64,000 nucleotides of DNA, from assembly GCF_000382165.1 (NCBI RefSeq), contig NZ_KB907709.1:62001-126000 (forward strand), read 5' to 3'. The position numbers were made by a program, and so were the translations under genes. Below are positions 21,440-30,043 of this stretch, in pieces. Positions within the stretch are counted from its first letter, which is position 1; each line of letters starts with the position of its first letter. This stretch comes from Arsukibacterium perlucidum DSM 18276. GTDB lineage: Bacteria > Pseudomonadota > Gammaproteobacteria > Enterobacterales > Alteromonadaceae. The notes under the pieces were generated by a model. The model searched no databases and was not told where the DNA came from. It worked only from the letters and a program-made list of their open reading frames with translations.

Positions 21440-22249
21440 TTATGTTAAGTCTGCCAATCCCAGCACTTGCTGCATGGAATAAAGTCCGGGCTGCTTATTT
21501 TGCAACCACAAAGCAGCGCGCAGCGCGCCTTGGGCAAAGGTATTACGGCTGGATGCTTTGTGGCTAATTTCCAGCCTTTCACCTAAATCTGCAAAAAGTG
21601 CGGTGTGATCGCCAATAATGTCGCCGCCACGCACCGTGGCAAAACCAATAGTTTGTTGCGCTCGCTCGCCGGTAATCCCCTCGCGACCATACACTGCAAC
21701 CTCATTCAAATCACGGCCCAGGGTTTTCGCGATAGTAGCGCCAATGGCCATCGCGGTGCCTGAGGGCGCATCTTTTTTATAGCGGTGATGTGCTTCAGTA
21801 ATTTCAATATCGGCAGTCTGGCCCATTACCCGGGCCGCGGTTTGCACCAAATGCAGCAGCAGATTAACCCCAACACTCATATTCGGCGCCCATACTATCG
21901 GGATATGCGCACTGGCTTGTTGCAGCTGCTGATACTGGTCATCGGTTAGCCCGGTAACCCCGATTACCATGGCTTTTTTTGCTGCTACCGCCAATTGCAG
22001 GTGCGCCAGCATCGCCTCCGGCATGGTAAAATCGACCCAGATGTCAGCATTGTTAATGCTACTGGTGCCGGTTTCACTTAAGTCCAGCCCCAGCTTGCCA
22101 CAACCGGCCAACTCGCCGGCATCGACGCCCACTAAGGACGAGCCGGCCCGCACAGTGGCCGCCGTTAAGTTTAACTGCTGCTCGTTGGCAACAATGGTAA
22201 GGGCACGACCCATCCGGCCGTTAGCGCCGAAAATTCCGATAGCAGGCAT
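21440..22249 (-). CDS. dapB: 4-hydroxy-tetrahydrodipicolinate reductase
   Basis: NAD(P)H-dependent step of lysine and diaminopimelate synthesis. The 269 residues show the nucleotide-binding [11 protein letters not shown] at the N-terminus, the family signature [15 protein letters not shown] (catalytic His-His and Lys, about 157-171) and the C-terminal [20 protein letters not shown]. The ATG is preceded by a GAG-type Shine-Dalgarno. It is upstream of carA by about 230 bp on the same strand, an order common in gammaproteobacteria. Confidence 0.97.
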   Translation of the reverse strand: MPAIGIFGANGRMGRALTIVANEQQLNLTAATVRAGSSLVGVDAGELAGCGKLGLDLSETGTSSINNADIWVDFTMPEAMLAHLQLAVAAKKAMVIGVTGLTDDQYQQLQQASAHIPIVWAPNMSVGVNLLLHLVQTAARVMGQTADIEITEAHHRYKKDAPSGTAMAIGATIAKTLGRDLNEVAVYGREGITGERAQQTIGFATVRGGDIIGDHTALFADLGERLEISHKASSRNTFAQGALRAALWLQNKQPGLYSMQQVLGLADLT

Positions 22250-22314
22250 AATTTACTCGGTATAAAAATAACAATGGCCGCTATTAAAACAAAAGCGGCC
22301 AATACTAGAAAGCA

Positions 22315-22338
22315 AAATAGCCATTAAGATGGCTATTT
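22315..22338. terminator. bidirectional hairpin between yqhD and dapB
   Basis: A 10-bp perfect stem aaatagccat/atggctattt with a 4-nt loop has short T-runs on both strands. A second GC-rich stem (tggccgct/agcggcca) lies at 22275-22301. Together they probably end transcription arriving from the yqhD side before dapB. Confidence 0.5.
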
Positions 22339-22370
22339 CTGACTAATTATAAATGATAGCTCGTAGTCCG

Positions 22371-22531
22371 GGTCCTAACACCTGCCGGGCTCGCCACAGC
22401 AACTACGTCAGGCATCCTGCCTTTCGCCCTTGGGGCCAGCTAAGCTGTTCAAATTCGTTCCAGACGAATTTGTCGCTACCGCTTGCGCGTTCGCTCAGAC
22501 ACTCTGTGTCGCCCCATCAGGTGTTAGGACC
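22371..22531. repeat. 161-bp intergenic element with 14-bp terminal inverted repeats
   Basis: The ends ggtcctaacacctg (22371-22384) and caggtgttaggacc (22518-22531) are perfect inverted repeats. Inside is a second palindrome, caaattcg/cgaatttg (22450-22472). There is no open reading frame of its own, and no clear target-site duplication is visible. It is consistent with a non-autonomous miniature element or a structured intergenic repeat, and accounts for most of the 300-bp gap between dapB and the yqhD-like gene. Confidence 0.65.
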
Positions 22532-22549
22532 CTCCCCGATTGAATCTCG

Positions 22550-23704
22550 TTATACCGCTTTTTGCAAAATCTGCCGCGATACGTCCAGGTCAATATCGCC
22601 ATGCTCGCCCAGTTTCAGCATGCCATTGGCTTCCAGTTTAGCTACCAGCTTATCCACCGCATCGGCCGCTATACTGTAATCAGCCAAGCGGGTGGGCACG
22701 CCCATTTGCTCAAAAAAAGCCCGGGTGTGGCTAATGGTATCATCAATCAAGCGCTCTTCATCCTGATGGCTAAGCTGCCAGACCCGCCGGCCGAACTGTA
22801 ATAGCTTTTCGCGTTTTTGCACTCGCTGCTGTTGCATTAATGCCGGCAACACGATGGCCAGAGTTTGAGCATGGTCCAGGCCATAGACCGCGGTGATTTC
22901 ATGGCCAATCATATGAGTTGCCCAGTCTTGCGGCACGCCCTGACCAATCAGGCCATTCAGTGCCATGGTGGCTGCCCACATAATATTGGCCCGCACATCG
23001 TAGTTATCCGGGTCGCTCAACGCTTTCGGCCCTTCTTCTATCAGGGTTTGCAGTAAACCTTCGGCAAAACGGTCCTGTACCGGCGCATGCACCGGGTAAG
23101 TTAGATACTGCTCAATAACATGCACGAATGCATCCACCACGCCATTAGCTACCTGGCGCGGCGGTAAGCTAAAGGTAACAGTCGGATCCAGAATAGCGAA
23201 CTTTGGGTACACCAGCGGGCTGCTGAATGACAACTTTTGCTGGGTTTCATAACGGGTTACCACTGAGTTACCGTTACTCTCGGTGCCGGTGGCCGGCAAA
23301 GTCAGCACGCAACCGAGCGCAACTGCATTTTCAACCTTGCCGCGATTGGCTAAAATATCCCAGGCATCGCCAGGATATACCGCCGCAGCGGCGACAAATT
23401 TAGCGCCATCAATCACGCTACCACCACCAACCGGTAACAGAAAATCAATTTTTTGTTCGCGCACTAAATCAGCGGCTTTCATCAGAGTTTCAAAGCTGGG
23501 ATTGGGCTCGATGCCACTGAATTCCTGCCAGTCAAAGTCAGCAAGGGCTGCCACTACCTGATCATACACGCCGTTATGTTTAATTGATCCGCCACCATAC
23601 AACATAAGCACTTTACTGCCGGTAGGAATTAATTTAGTCAGCTGGCTAAGCTGATCTTTACCAAACACAATACGGGTGGGGTTTTGATATGAAAAGTTAA
23701 GCAT
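22550..23704 (-). CDS. yqhD: YqhD-type NADPH-dependent aldehyde reductase (iron-containing ADH family)
   Basis: Cytosolic class III alcohol dehydrogenase reducing toxic aldehydes with NADPH, by homology with E. coli YqhD. The 384 residues have the GGGS nucleotide motif in LYGGGSIKHNG, GGGSVIDGAKF, and metal ligands in NGVVDAFVHVIEQY and the HMIGHEITAVYGLDHAQTLA stretch (three His). The C-terminus (GEHGDIDLDVSRQIL) also matches YqhD. The ATG has GGAG at the right distance. The physiological substrate in this organism is not visible. Confidence 0.92.
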   Translation of the reverse strand: MLNFSYQNPTRIVFGKDQLSQLTKLIPTGSKVLMLYGGGSIKHNGVYDQVVAALADFDWQEFSGIEPNPSFETLMKAADLVREQKIDFLLPVGGGSVIDGAKFVAAAAVYPGDAWDILANRGKVENAVALGCVLTLPATGTESNGNSVVTRYETQQKLSFSSPLVYPKFAILDPTVTFSLPPRQVANGVVDAFVHVIEQYLTYPVHAPVQDRFAEGLLQTLIEEGPKALSDPDNYDVRANIMWAATMALNGLIGQGVPQDWATHMIGHEITAVYGLDHAQTLAIVLPALMQQQRVQKREKLLQFGRRVWQLSHQDEERLIDDTISHTRAFFEQMGVPTRLADYSIAADAVDKLVAKLEANGMLKLGEHGDIDLDVSRQILQKAV

Positions 23705-23815
23705 TTATACTCCGGGTAAACTACAGCTGAATATCAGACATCTTCATTTTATGTGGGCAGCGCCGGCTTGCTTCAAGGGCTGTTGCCCTTGCTTATATCC
23801 CATTTATCCCTGCAT

Positions 23816-25687
23816 TCAGCGCTTGTCACCCCGCAATGCGCGCACGCGTAATTCTAATTCAGCAGCGCTGACGGCAGCAGCCGGTATGGCATCAGCGGCA
23901 ATTAACTGCACCTTTGACCACCAACGGCCTTTTAATTTAAACGCGCCTTTACCATAATGGCTGAAAAATGAGCCCCACAGCCCCTGCAAGGCCATCGGCA
24001 CCACCGGCACCGGGCTTTCGCTGATAATCCGCTCAATGCCCGGCCGGAAGTTATCTATTTCACCGGTCTTGGTCAGCCGGCCCTCCGGGAAAATACATAC
24101 CAGATTGCCTGCGGCCAGCTCACGTTTTATCGCCGCAAAAGCCGCTTCATAAACCTGTTCATCTTTTTGTTTGCTGCAAATAGGAATAGTGCGGGCGGCC
24201 CGGAATAACCAGTTAGCTACCGGCAGGTCATAAATGGCTTTCTCCATCACAAACCGCACCGGACGCCGCACCACGCCGGCAATCAGCAACGCATCAACAT
24301 AACTGACATGGTTTGCCACCAATACCGCCGCACCGTCTTCAGGAATGTGAACAAGCCCCTGGCTACGTACCCGGTACAAAGTATGGCTAAGCAGATATAT
24401 AACAAACCGCAGCGCAAATTCTGGTACCCGACTGTAGACATAAAAGGCTACTACGGCATTCATAATGGCCAGAATTAAAAAATACTGTGGAATGGTTAAA
24501 CCCAGCACACTTAAAAACACGATACCGGCAATAGCACTGGCCACCATAAACAGCGCATTAAAAATGTTATTAGCCGCGATCATTCTGGCTCGTTGGCCGG
24601 GCTCAGCCCGCTTTTGCAGCAGGGCATACAAGGGTACAATAAACAGGCCGCCTGACACCCCTATCAAGGTAAGATCAACCAACACCCACCAGCCATAACT
24701 ACTTTGTAAAAATGCGCCCAGACTGAGCAACTCCGCCGATACCAGTTCAGGCGTACTGAAATACAAACTACAGCCAAATACCGTTAAGCCAATAGAGCCC
24801 AAAGGCACTATCCCTAGTTCTACCCGATTGCCGGATAGTCGCTCACACAACATTGAACCCAGGCCCACCCCAACAGAAAACGCCACCAACAACGCAGTGA
24901 CTACCGTATTGTCACCACCCAGCATGGTTTTGGTAAAATTAGGGAATTGGGTTAAATAACTGGCGCCCAAAAACCAAAACCAGCTAATGGCCATAATGGC
25001 CAGATATAAGGTGCGATTGGTATAACTGATTTTAATGGTCTGCAACGTTTGCTTAACGGGAGCAAAGTTGAAACGCCCGGCTTTATCCACCTGGCCCACC
25101 GCCGGAATAGCACGGCTGGTGAAATAACCCAATGCCGCAAACAGCACAACAATAGCACCAACCCATAGCTGGGCATGCTCAGTACCCACCAGCAAGCCAC
25201 CGGCAATCGTGCCTGCTAAAATAGCGATAAAAGTGCCCATTTCTACCCAGGCATTGCCTGCCAACAGCTCTTTATCGTCAAGCAGCTGCGGCAAAATAGC
25301 GTATTTTACCGGGCCAAAAAACGCCGACTGGCTGCCCATCAGAAATAATAAGCCCAATAACACTAAGTACTGCTGAAAATAAAAAGCCGCAGCCGCCAGC
25401 AACATCAGCACAATTTCCGTTAGCTTCAGCAGGCGGATCAGCCGGGTTTTACACATGCTGTCGGCCAGGGTGCCGGCAGTGGCAGAAAACAGTAAAAAAG
25501 GCAGGATAAACAAGCCCGCTGCCAGGTTCATGGTGACATCGATACTCCAGGGCAAAGCATTAGCGGCAGTAAACGCCATTAGTAGCATCAAGGCATTTTT
25601 AAATACGTTGTCATTAAAGGCCCCCAGCGCCTGGGTTAAGAAAAATGGCAAAAAACGACGGCTTCTAATGATTTTACTGGCAGACAT
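23816..25687 (-). CDS. MFS transporter fused to a PlsC-type acyltransferase
   Basis: A 623-residue fusion. Residues 1 to about 420 are a 12-helix major facilitator resembling the lysophospholipid transporter LplT (FFLTQALGAFNDNVFKNALM at the start). Residues 435-623 are a glycerolipid acyltransferase with H(X4)D in ANHVSYVD and the substrate motif FPEGRLT. Related proteins such as Aas carry an acyl-ACP synthetase domain too; none is present here. The likely job is lysophospholipid import and re-acylation in the inner membrane (inference). The ATG at 25687 is preferred over a TTG six codons upstream. Confidence 0.9.
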   Translation of the reverse strand: MSASKIIRSRRFLPFFLTQALGAFNDNVFKNALMLLMAFTAANALPWSIDVTMNLAAGLFILPFLLFSATAGTLADSMCKTRLIRLLKLTEIVLMLLAAAAFYFQQYLVLLGLLFLMGSQSAFFGPVKYAILPQLLDDKELLAGNAWVEMGTFIAILAGTIAGGLLVGTEHAQLWVGAIVVLFAALGYFTSRAIPAVGQVDKAGRFNFAPVKQTLQTIKISYTNRTLYLAIMAISWFWFLGASYLTQFPNFTKTMLGGDNTVVTALLVAFSVGVGLGSMLCERLSGNRVELGIVPLGSIGLTVFGCSLYFSTPELVSAELLSLGAFLQSSYGWWVLVDLTLIGVSGGLFIVPLYALLQKRAEPGQRARMIAANNIFNALFMVASAIAGIVFLSVLGLTIPQYFLILAIMNAVVAFYVYSRVPEFALRFVIYLLSHTLYRVRSQGLVHIPEDGAAVLVANHVSYVDALLIAGVVRRPVRFVMEKAIYDLPVANWLFRAARTIPICSKQKDEQVYEAAFAAIKRELAAGNLVCIFPEGRLTKTGEIDNFRPGIERIISESPVPVVPMALQGLWGSFFSHYGKGAFKLKGRWWSKVQLIAADAIPAAAVSAAELELRVRALRGDKR

Positions 25688-25842
25688 AGTGGCATCCGGT
25701 TGCAACCGTTAACTGCTGAAAACGGTAGGTTTTTTCAACAAAATACCCTAAGTTAGTTACCTGGCGCCAGCAGTTCCTGCAATTCTTGACAAGACGTCTG
25801 GCCATCTATATAGTTCGCAACCCATTTTTGTTGAGGTAATTC

Positions 25843-27168
25843 ATGGTAAACCCTGTTAGCCAGCCGGGCGCTAAACGCTCACTTATCCCACTGGGGTTGT
25901 TTATTCTACTGTTTTTAGGCAGTGGTTTATATTTTCAGGCGCAAAACGTTGAATATGCCTTTTACCAGCTACCCGGCCATGTAGCGATAATTCCGGCGCT
26001 GATCCTGGCTATCTGGCTGCACCGCGCACCCCTGCAACAATCAATAGACGTACTGATTAAAGGCGCCGGCAACCATAACATTATTACCATGTGTCTTATT
26101 TATCTGCTGGCAGGTGCTTTTGCCAGCGTGGCAACTGCAACCGGTGGTGTGGATGCAGCCGTTAATGCTGGCCTGAGCATAGTGCCCACAGCATGGCTGC
26201 TACCGGGCTTATTTATAATTGCCGCCCTGATTTCAACCGCCATGGGCACCTCGATGGGTACCATAGGAGCATTGGCCCCTATCGCTGCCGGTCTGGCAAC
26301 CCAGGCTAATCTGGACCCGGCACTGGTTGCAGGAGTGCTGTTAAGCGGCGCCATGTTTGGCGACAATCTATCCATTATCTCCGACACCACTATCGCCTCC
26401 ACCCGCACGCAGGGTGCCAAAATGTCTGATAAATTCAGAGAAAACATTAAAATTGCCCTGCCTGCGGCCGTCCTGACATTAATCGTGTATACCCTGCTTA
26501 CCAGTGCTACCGCGCCGGTAGCCGCCGCCGAATTCAGTTGGACCGGTGTATTGCCTTATGCCGCCATTTTAGTGCTGGCAGTGATGGGCTTAAATGTGTT
26601 TCTGGTGTTATTACTGGGAATTGTACTGGCAGCGCTACAAGGCAGCGTGTTTGCTGACTATCAAATCACCGGCTTAGGCAAAGATATTGCTGCCGGGTTT
26701 GCCAGCGTGCAGGAAATTTTCCTGTTGGCGATGCTGGTAAGCGGTTTAAGTGAGTTTATCAAACAACAGGGGGGCTTAAGCTGGATCTCTGAGGTCATTC
26801 AGAATCTGACCAGCAAGCTCAGACTGGCAGGTAATAAAGCACAGCAACTGGCGATAGCAGCACTGGCTTTCAGCAGTAACCTGTGTATTGCCAATAATAC
26901 CGTTGCTATTGTGCTGACTGGCGATGTGGCAAAAAATCTGGCACAACAACATCAGATCCCGCCAAGACGAAGTGCCAGCTTACTGGATATTTTCGCCTGT
27001 ATCAGCCAAGGCCTGGTGCCCTATGGTGCCCAGGCCTTGTTGTTAGGGGCAAGTTTCGGCATTTCGCCTTGGCAGGTGGTCAGTTACAGCTTTTACTGCC
27101 TGATTTTACTGGTTGTAGCCAGCGGTATTGTTTTACTGCGTCGCGCTGACACCAGGGCGTCAGGTTAA
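25843..27168 (+). CDS. NhaC-family Na+/H+ antiporter
   Basis: A 441-residue polytopic inner-membrane protein with about 11-12 hydrophobic segments and GAGG before the ATG. The family core is visible: ALISTAMGTSMGTIGALAPIA, GAMFGDNLSIISDTTIAS (conserved Asp-Asn pair) and SSNLCIANNTVAIVLTG, which are typical of NhaC/arginine-ornithine-antiporter-like transporters. Na+/H+ exchange is the family expectation; other substrates such as lactate/malate-H+ exchange cannot be excluded. Convergent with the kinase/nucleotidyltransferase operon. Confidence 0.85.
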   Translation: MVNPVSQPGAKRSLIPLGLFILLFLGSGLYFQAQNVEYAFYQLPGHVAIIPALILAIWLHRAPLQQSIDVLIKGAGNHNIITMCLIYLLAGAFASVATATGGVDAAVNAGLSIVPTAWLLPGLFIIAALISTAMGTSMGTIGALAPIAAGLATQANLDPALVAGVLLSGAMFGDNLSIISDTTIASTRTQGAKMSDKFRENIKIALPAAVLTLIVYTLLTSATAPVAAAEFSWTGVLPYAAILVLAVMGLNVFLVLLLGIVLAALQGSVFADYQITGLGKDIAAGFASVQEIFLLAMLVSGLSEFIKQQGGLSWISEVIQNLTSKLRLAGNKAQQLAIAALAFSSNLCIANNTVAIVLTGDVAKNLAQQHQIPPRRSASLLDIFACISQGLVPYGAQALLLGASFGISPWQVVSYSFYCLILLVVASGIVLLRRADTRASG

Positions 27169-27174
27169 ACCTGA

Positions 27175-28242
27175 TTAATTATTGCTATCCTTTGGTTCAC
27201 CACGCTGCCGCCAGGCCAGGCAGCTTTTTACCCAAATATGGCGGATTAATGCCCGCCAGTGCATCTTGTGCCGGTAGCCGCGCAGGTACCACAGTGCGCC
27301 AGCTATTTTAGCTTTTACCCCAGGTTGCAGCTGCATTAGCAGCAAGGCCCTGGCGCTATCCCGCCGCGCCGGGCTCTGGTCGAGTTGCCTGGCGATAGCA
27401 TCTGGCAGACTGCGCTTAAAAAGCGTTTCAATCAGCAATAAAGTATTTACCACTGGCTCTATGGCGCCGAATTGCTCAGCGTCACTCAATAGTTGCGGCA
27501 ACAGCTGTTGTTCTGCCAACTGGCTATAGAGCAGGTCTAAATCAATTAAATCTTTTACCAGCTTATGCTGCTCTTCCTGCCAGAAAAAATGGATAGCAGC
27601 ATGAATATATAAAAAACTAAGGCTGGGCACCTGAAAACATGACCCCTCTATCTGACAGGCACTTGCAAAAACGTGCTCAGTGACAAGGTTTTTACGGCCA
27701 GCCAATGGAAACAATGCAAAGTGCAAATCCAGTGCAGTACCACGCTTCACATGATAAAACGGCGGATTTTCGTGAGACAGCTCCAGGTAAAAGTGTTTAT
27801 CGTAGGCCGACATAGCCGGTTCAAAAAAACCGGCAAAAAACAGTTTTGATTTACAGTCATTCAACTGCTGCCGGCTTACCAGCAAATCAATATCAGAATA
27901 TAACCGGCCTTCGCTGACTGTCAGAGCCAACGCCTGATAGGCTGCGCCCTTTAGCAGCAAGCACGGATAATTTGCCTGACCGAGACAGGGCTCCAGTTGC
28001 AATAACTCGTAAAATAAACTGGCCCGCTGCTTCTGATAGTAGCGCCAGCCCCAGGCAAGGTGTTTCTGTACTGTTTCAGGTAAATCGCCCAGCATATTAT
28101 GCCGCGCAAACAGTGCTTGCAGTTGTGCCGTTAACCCCAGACTCCGTGCCTGTTGCAGCAAATCAGTCCAGCAAGCGGCACCGGCTTTAGCCTGAAAGCG
28201 CTGCGGGTCGCGAAAGCACTGAATCAACAGCGGCACTAACAT
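27175..28242 (-). CDS. nucleotidyltransferase-family protein (NTP_transf_5 type)
   Basis: A 355-residue protein of the family found beside HPr-kinase-like peptide kinases and in some lasso-peptide clusters. LLLKGAAY (about 96-103) and RLYSDIDLLVS (113-123) form the nucleotidyltransferase core, with Asp117 and Asp119 as likely metal ligands. A third acidic site is plausible in TALDLHFALFP. The rest is helical. The ATG overlaps the end of the kinase gene by 7 bp, so the two are translationally coupled. Substrate unknown: transfer of a nucleotide or phosphate to a modified peptide or protein is inferred from context. Last gene of the operon. Confidence 0.8.
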   Translation of the reverse strand: MLVPLLIQCFRDPQRFQAKAGAACWTDLLQQARSLGLTAQLQALFARHNMLGDLPETVQKHLAWGWRYYQKQRASLFYELLQLEPCLGQANYPCLLLKGAAYQALALTVSEGRLYSDIDLLVSRQQLNDCKSKLFFAGFFEPAMSAYDKHFYLELSHENPPFYHVKRGTALDLHFALFPLAGRKNLVTEHVFASACQIEGSCFQVPSLSFLYIHAAIHFFWQEEQHKLVKDLIDLDLLYSQLAEQQLLPQLLSDAEQFGAIEPVVNTLLLIETLFKRSLPDAIARQLDQSPARRDSARALLLMQLQPGVKAKIAGALWYLRGYRHKMHWRALIRHIWVKSCLAWRQRGEPKDSNN

Positions 28243-29096
28243 AGCAGCTGCTCCAGCAACTCAAGCATTTGCCTGGTATCACTGTATTCCAGGCGAAAGC
28301 TCTCGGTATTTTCCACCAGCTGACTTAACAAATTAAAGCCCTCAGCTGCAAATACCGCATAGTTAAAACTATTCTGCGCCAGATAAAGCAGAGTATCCGC
28401 TTTGGGCATAGTAAACAGCGCGACGGGCTCTGCTGCATTTGCCTGATAGGCGGGAAAGATAATCCACATTGGCTGTGCACTGCTATTTTGCTGCTGCCAG
28501 CTGCTATCAGTTGGCCGTAAATAAGCTACAGTGCCTTTTTCAGTATCAGCCGTGCGGTGAAAAATTTCTACCCCTGGCTGATAGTGCTGAATAACCTCTA
28601 TCGAGGCGTTTTTTAAACTGACTGGACGCACATAGGGCTGCAACTGGCCACTGGCCGGGTCAATCAAACACATCTCATCAGATAATAACCGCCAGCCTCG
28701 CAGCATCAGCAAAGCACATAAAGTGCTTTTACCGCTGCCTGGTGGTGCTGGCATAATCAGGGCCTTGCCATCTTTTTCCAATACCGCAGCATGAATAGCC
28801 AGATATTGTTGCTGATAAGCCGATACACACCAGTTCAATCCCCATTCAAACGTTGGGATCAGCTGGTTAGCATCAGCCATCCGGAAATGTTCGCTCCCAG
28901 TACGAAAATGGTAAGGCCGGCTTTTGCCGCTGAAACGTCGCTTATAGTCTATATGAAAGTCATAAACATGGTCATTATCAGGTACGGGCCGCAGCACATC
29001 AGCCGGATAAAGCCGGGCTAAATCACTGAATAATGCCGGGCTGTCAGTATCAATACGGACCGTAAAGGGGGGGGTGTGTAATGAAAAAAGCGGCAA
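28236..29096 (-). CDS. HprK-related kinase (HprK-rel-A type)
   Basis: A 286-residue kinase related to HPr kinase/phosphorylase but lacking its N-terminal domain. P-loop PAPPGSGKSTLC (about 116-127) and LLSDEMCLID (138-147) match the nucleotide- and metal-binding core. Relatives form the HPr-rel-A systems and include lasso-peptide kinases that phosphorylate a precursor serine. The TTG start is chosen because AGGAG lies 5 nt upstream, overlapping the stop of the small upstream gene. Codons 8-10 contain an 8-C homopolymer. No PqqD-like or lasso cyclase gene is present, so the target is unknown. Confidence 0.8.
   Translation of the reverse strand: MPLFSLHTPPFTVRIDTDSPALFSDLARLYPADVLRPVPDNDHVYDFHIDYKRRFSGKSRPYHFRTGSEHFRMADANQLIPTFEWGLNWCVSAYQQQYLAIHAAVLEKDGKALIMPAPPGSGKSTLCALLMLRGWRLLSDEMCLIDPASGQLQPYVRPVSLKNASIEVIQHYQPGVEIFHRTADTEKGTVAYLRPTDSSWQQQNSSAQPMWIIFPAYQANAAEPVALFTMPKADTLLYLAQNSFNYAVFAAEGFNLLSQLVENTESFRLEYSDTRQMLELLEQLLC
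29067..29074 (-). repeat. C8 homopolymer near the kinase start
   Basis: Eight consecutive C on the coding strand (G on the plus strand) fall in codons 8-10 of the HprK-related kinase. Slippage by one base would truncate the kinase early. Confidence 0.95.
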
Positions 29097-29098
29097 AC

Positions 29099-29281
29099 TT
29101 ACTCCTGCTCAGCAGAGTGTTCCGGGATAACCTTGGCAGTAGCATAACTGATATGATCAAAGCTGACAGTAGTATTATCAGCAGAAAAACGCAGAAAACT
29201 AAGGTGTTGTTGCTCACTATGCTGCTGCCTGGTCTGGCTTAACCAAGCAGCATAATTGCTACTGTGCTCATTGCTGAACAT
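29099..29281 (-). CDS. 60-residue protein of the kinase operon
   Basis: A short soluble protein, rich in Ser, His and Gln, with no signal peptide or recognised domain. It is accepted as real because GAAGG lies 7 nt before its ATG, it starts 3 bp after the upstream stop, and its own end carries the Shine-Dalgarno of the kinase. The middle (HLSFLRFSADNTTVSFDHISYATAKV) looks like two beta strands, and the C-terminus is acidic (PEHSAEQE). It may be the kinase substrate, a recognition protein in the PqqD position, or a regulator. It is not similar to PqqD in any way I can see. Confidence 0.65.
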   Translation of the reverse strand: MFSNEHSSNYAAWLSQTRQQHSEQQHLSFLRFSADNTTVSFDHISYATAKVIPEHSAEQE

Positions 29282-29284
29282 CCC

Positions 29285-29881
29285 TTAGCCTTCGATATAA
29301 AGTTGCAGTACTTTCGCCAGAGCATCGGTTTCGCCGGTCAACATAGATTTATTGTAGGCATCAACAAATGCTTCAGGTTTCGGATAGATGCCTTGGTCAT
29401 AATAAAACAATGAATGCAAAAATAATGACGCACTGTCCCGAACCAGTGAAGTAGGTCCCTCTTCTACAGCTTGTTGCAAAGTACCGTCAAAACCACCGGC
29501 AAAAAAATTACTGAACAAGGTAGTCTCATTAATGGCTATACCGTTATGAGTATAGGTATGGCTGGCATATTTATGGTAGTTAGGTGAGCCAGAGTGAAAA
29601 TACCCTTTACGTTCACTACCATTACCCGGACCAGTCATAAAATATTGCTTGGCATTTCCATGCGAAAGAAACTGATTATGACAATCCTCAAACTGCTCGG
29701 CCTGCACCGATTGCATTTTTGACATACTGGCACTTAAATTACAATTTTGGGTACTGTAACCCCAGGCGCCTTTACTTTTGAGGGCCATTAAAACCGGCAA
29801 CGATCCCATGCCCGCACGTACTAAAAACTTACGTCGGCCACTCGCTGCTTTGATATCCTTATTGTCCATAGACTCTGTCAC
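29285..29881 (-). CDS. Tat-exported protein of unknown function
   Basis: A 198-residue protein starting at GTG (or the ATG at 29869), with a twin-arginine signal GRRKFLVRAGMGSLPVLMALKSKGAWG. The mature part is rich in Ser, His, Tyr, Phe and Asn. It contains only two cysteines, at NCNLS and EDCHNQF, and the pattern SHTYTHNG. No known catalytic motif is recognised. Tat export implies folding, and possibly cofactor loading or modification, in the cytoplasm before export. As first gene of a four-gene operon with a kinase and a nucleotidyltransferase, it is a candidate client for modification. Confidence 0.75.
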   Translation of the reverse strand: MTESMDNKDIKAASGRRKFLVRAGMGSLPVLMALKSKGAWGYSTQNCNLSASMSKMQSVQAEQFEDCHNQFLSHGNAKQYFMTGPGNGSERKGYFHSGSPNYHKYASHTYTHNGIAINETTLFSNFFAGGFDGTLQQAVEEGPTSLVRDSASLFLHSLFYYDQGIYPKPEAFVDAYNKSMLTGETDALAKVLQLYIEG

Positions 29882-29988
29882 CCTTGTCCTGATGTTTCAG
29901 CGTAAAGCTTGCTATTCCGTTGAAACATGCAAAAATCAATCCAAAGCTGTAATCACTTGAAATTCATTAAATTCCTAAGCGCACAGCA

Positions 29989-30020
29989 TCAGTTAAATCT
30001 AAAATTGTAAATTTAACTGA
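29989..30020. promoter_or_regulatory. 10-bp inverted repeat upstream of the Tat-protein operon
   Basis: tcagttaaat (29989-29998) and atttaactga (30011-30020) are perfect inverted repeats with a 12-nt AT-rich centre. The position, just past the M48 protease gene and about 110 bp before the Tat-protein start, suits either an operator of the kinase operon or a weak terminator of the protease gene. Confidence 0.45.
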
Positions 30021-30043
30021 CGCCTCAACTCATCCTAAGCTAG

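Noticed and set aside
23770-23790. Hairpin aagggc/gccctt downstream of the MFS-acyltransferase gene
   Set aside because: A short stem without T-run; could be chance.
27160-27174. Small palindrome tcaggt/acctga at the nhaC-type gene stop
   Set aside because: Only six base pairs with a 3-nt loop and no T-run; not convincing as a terminator.
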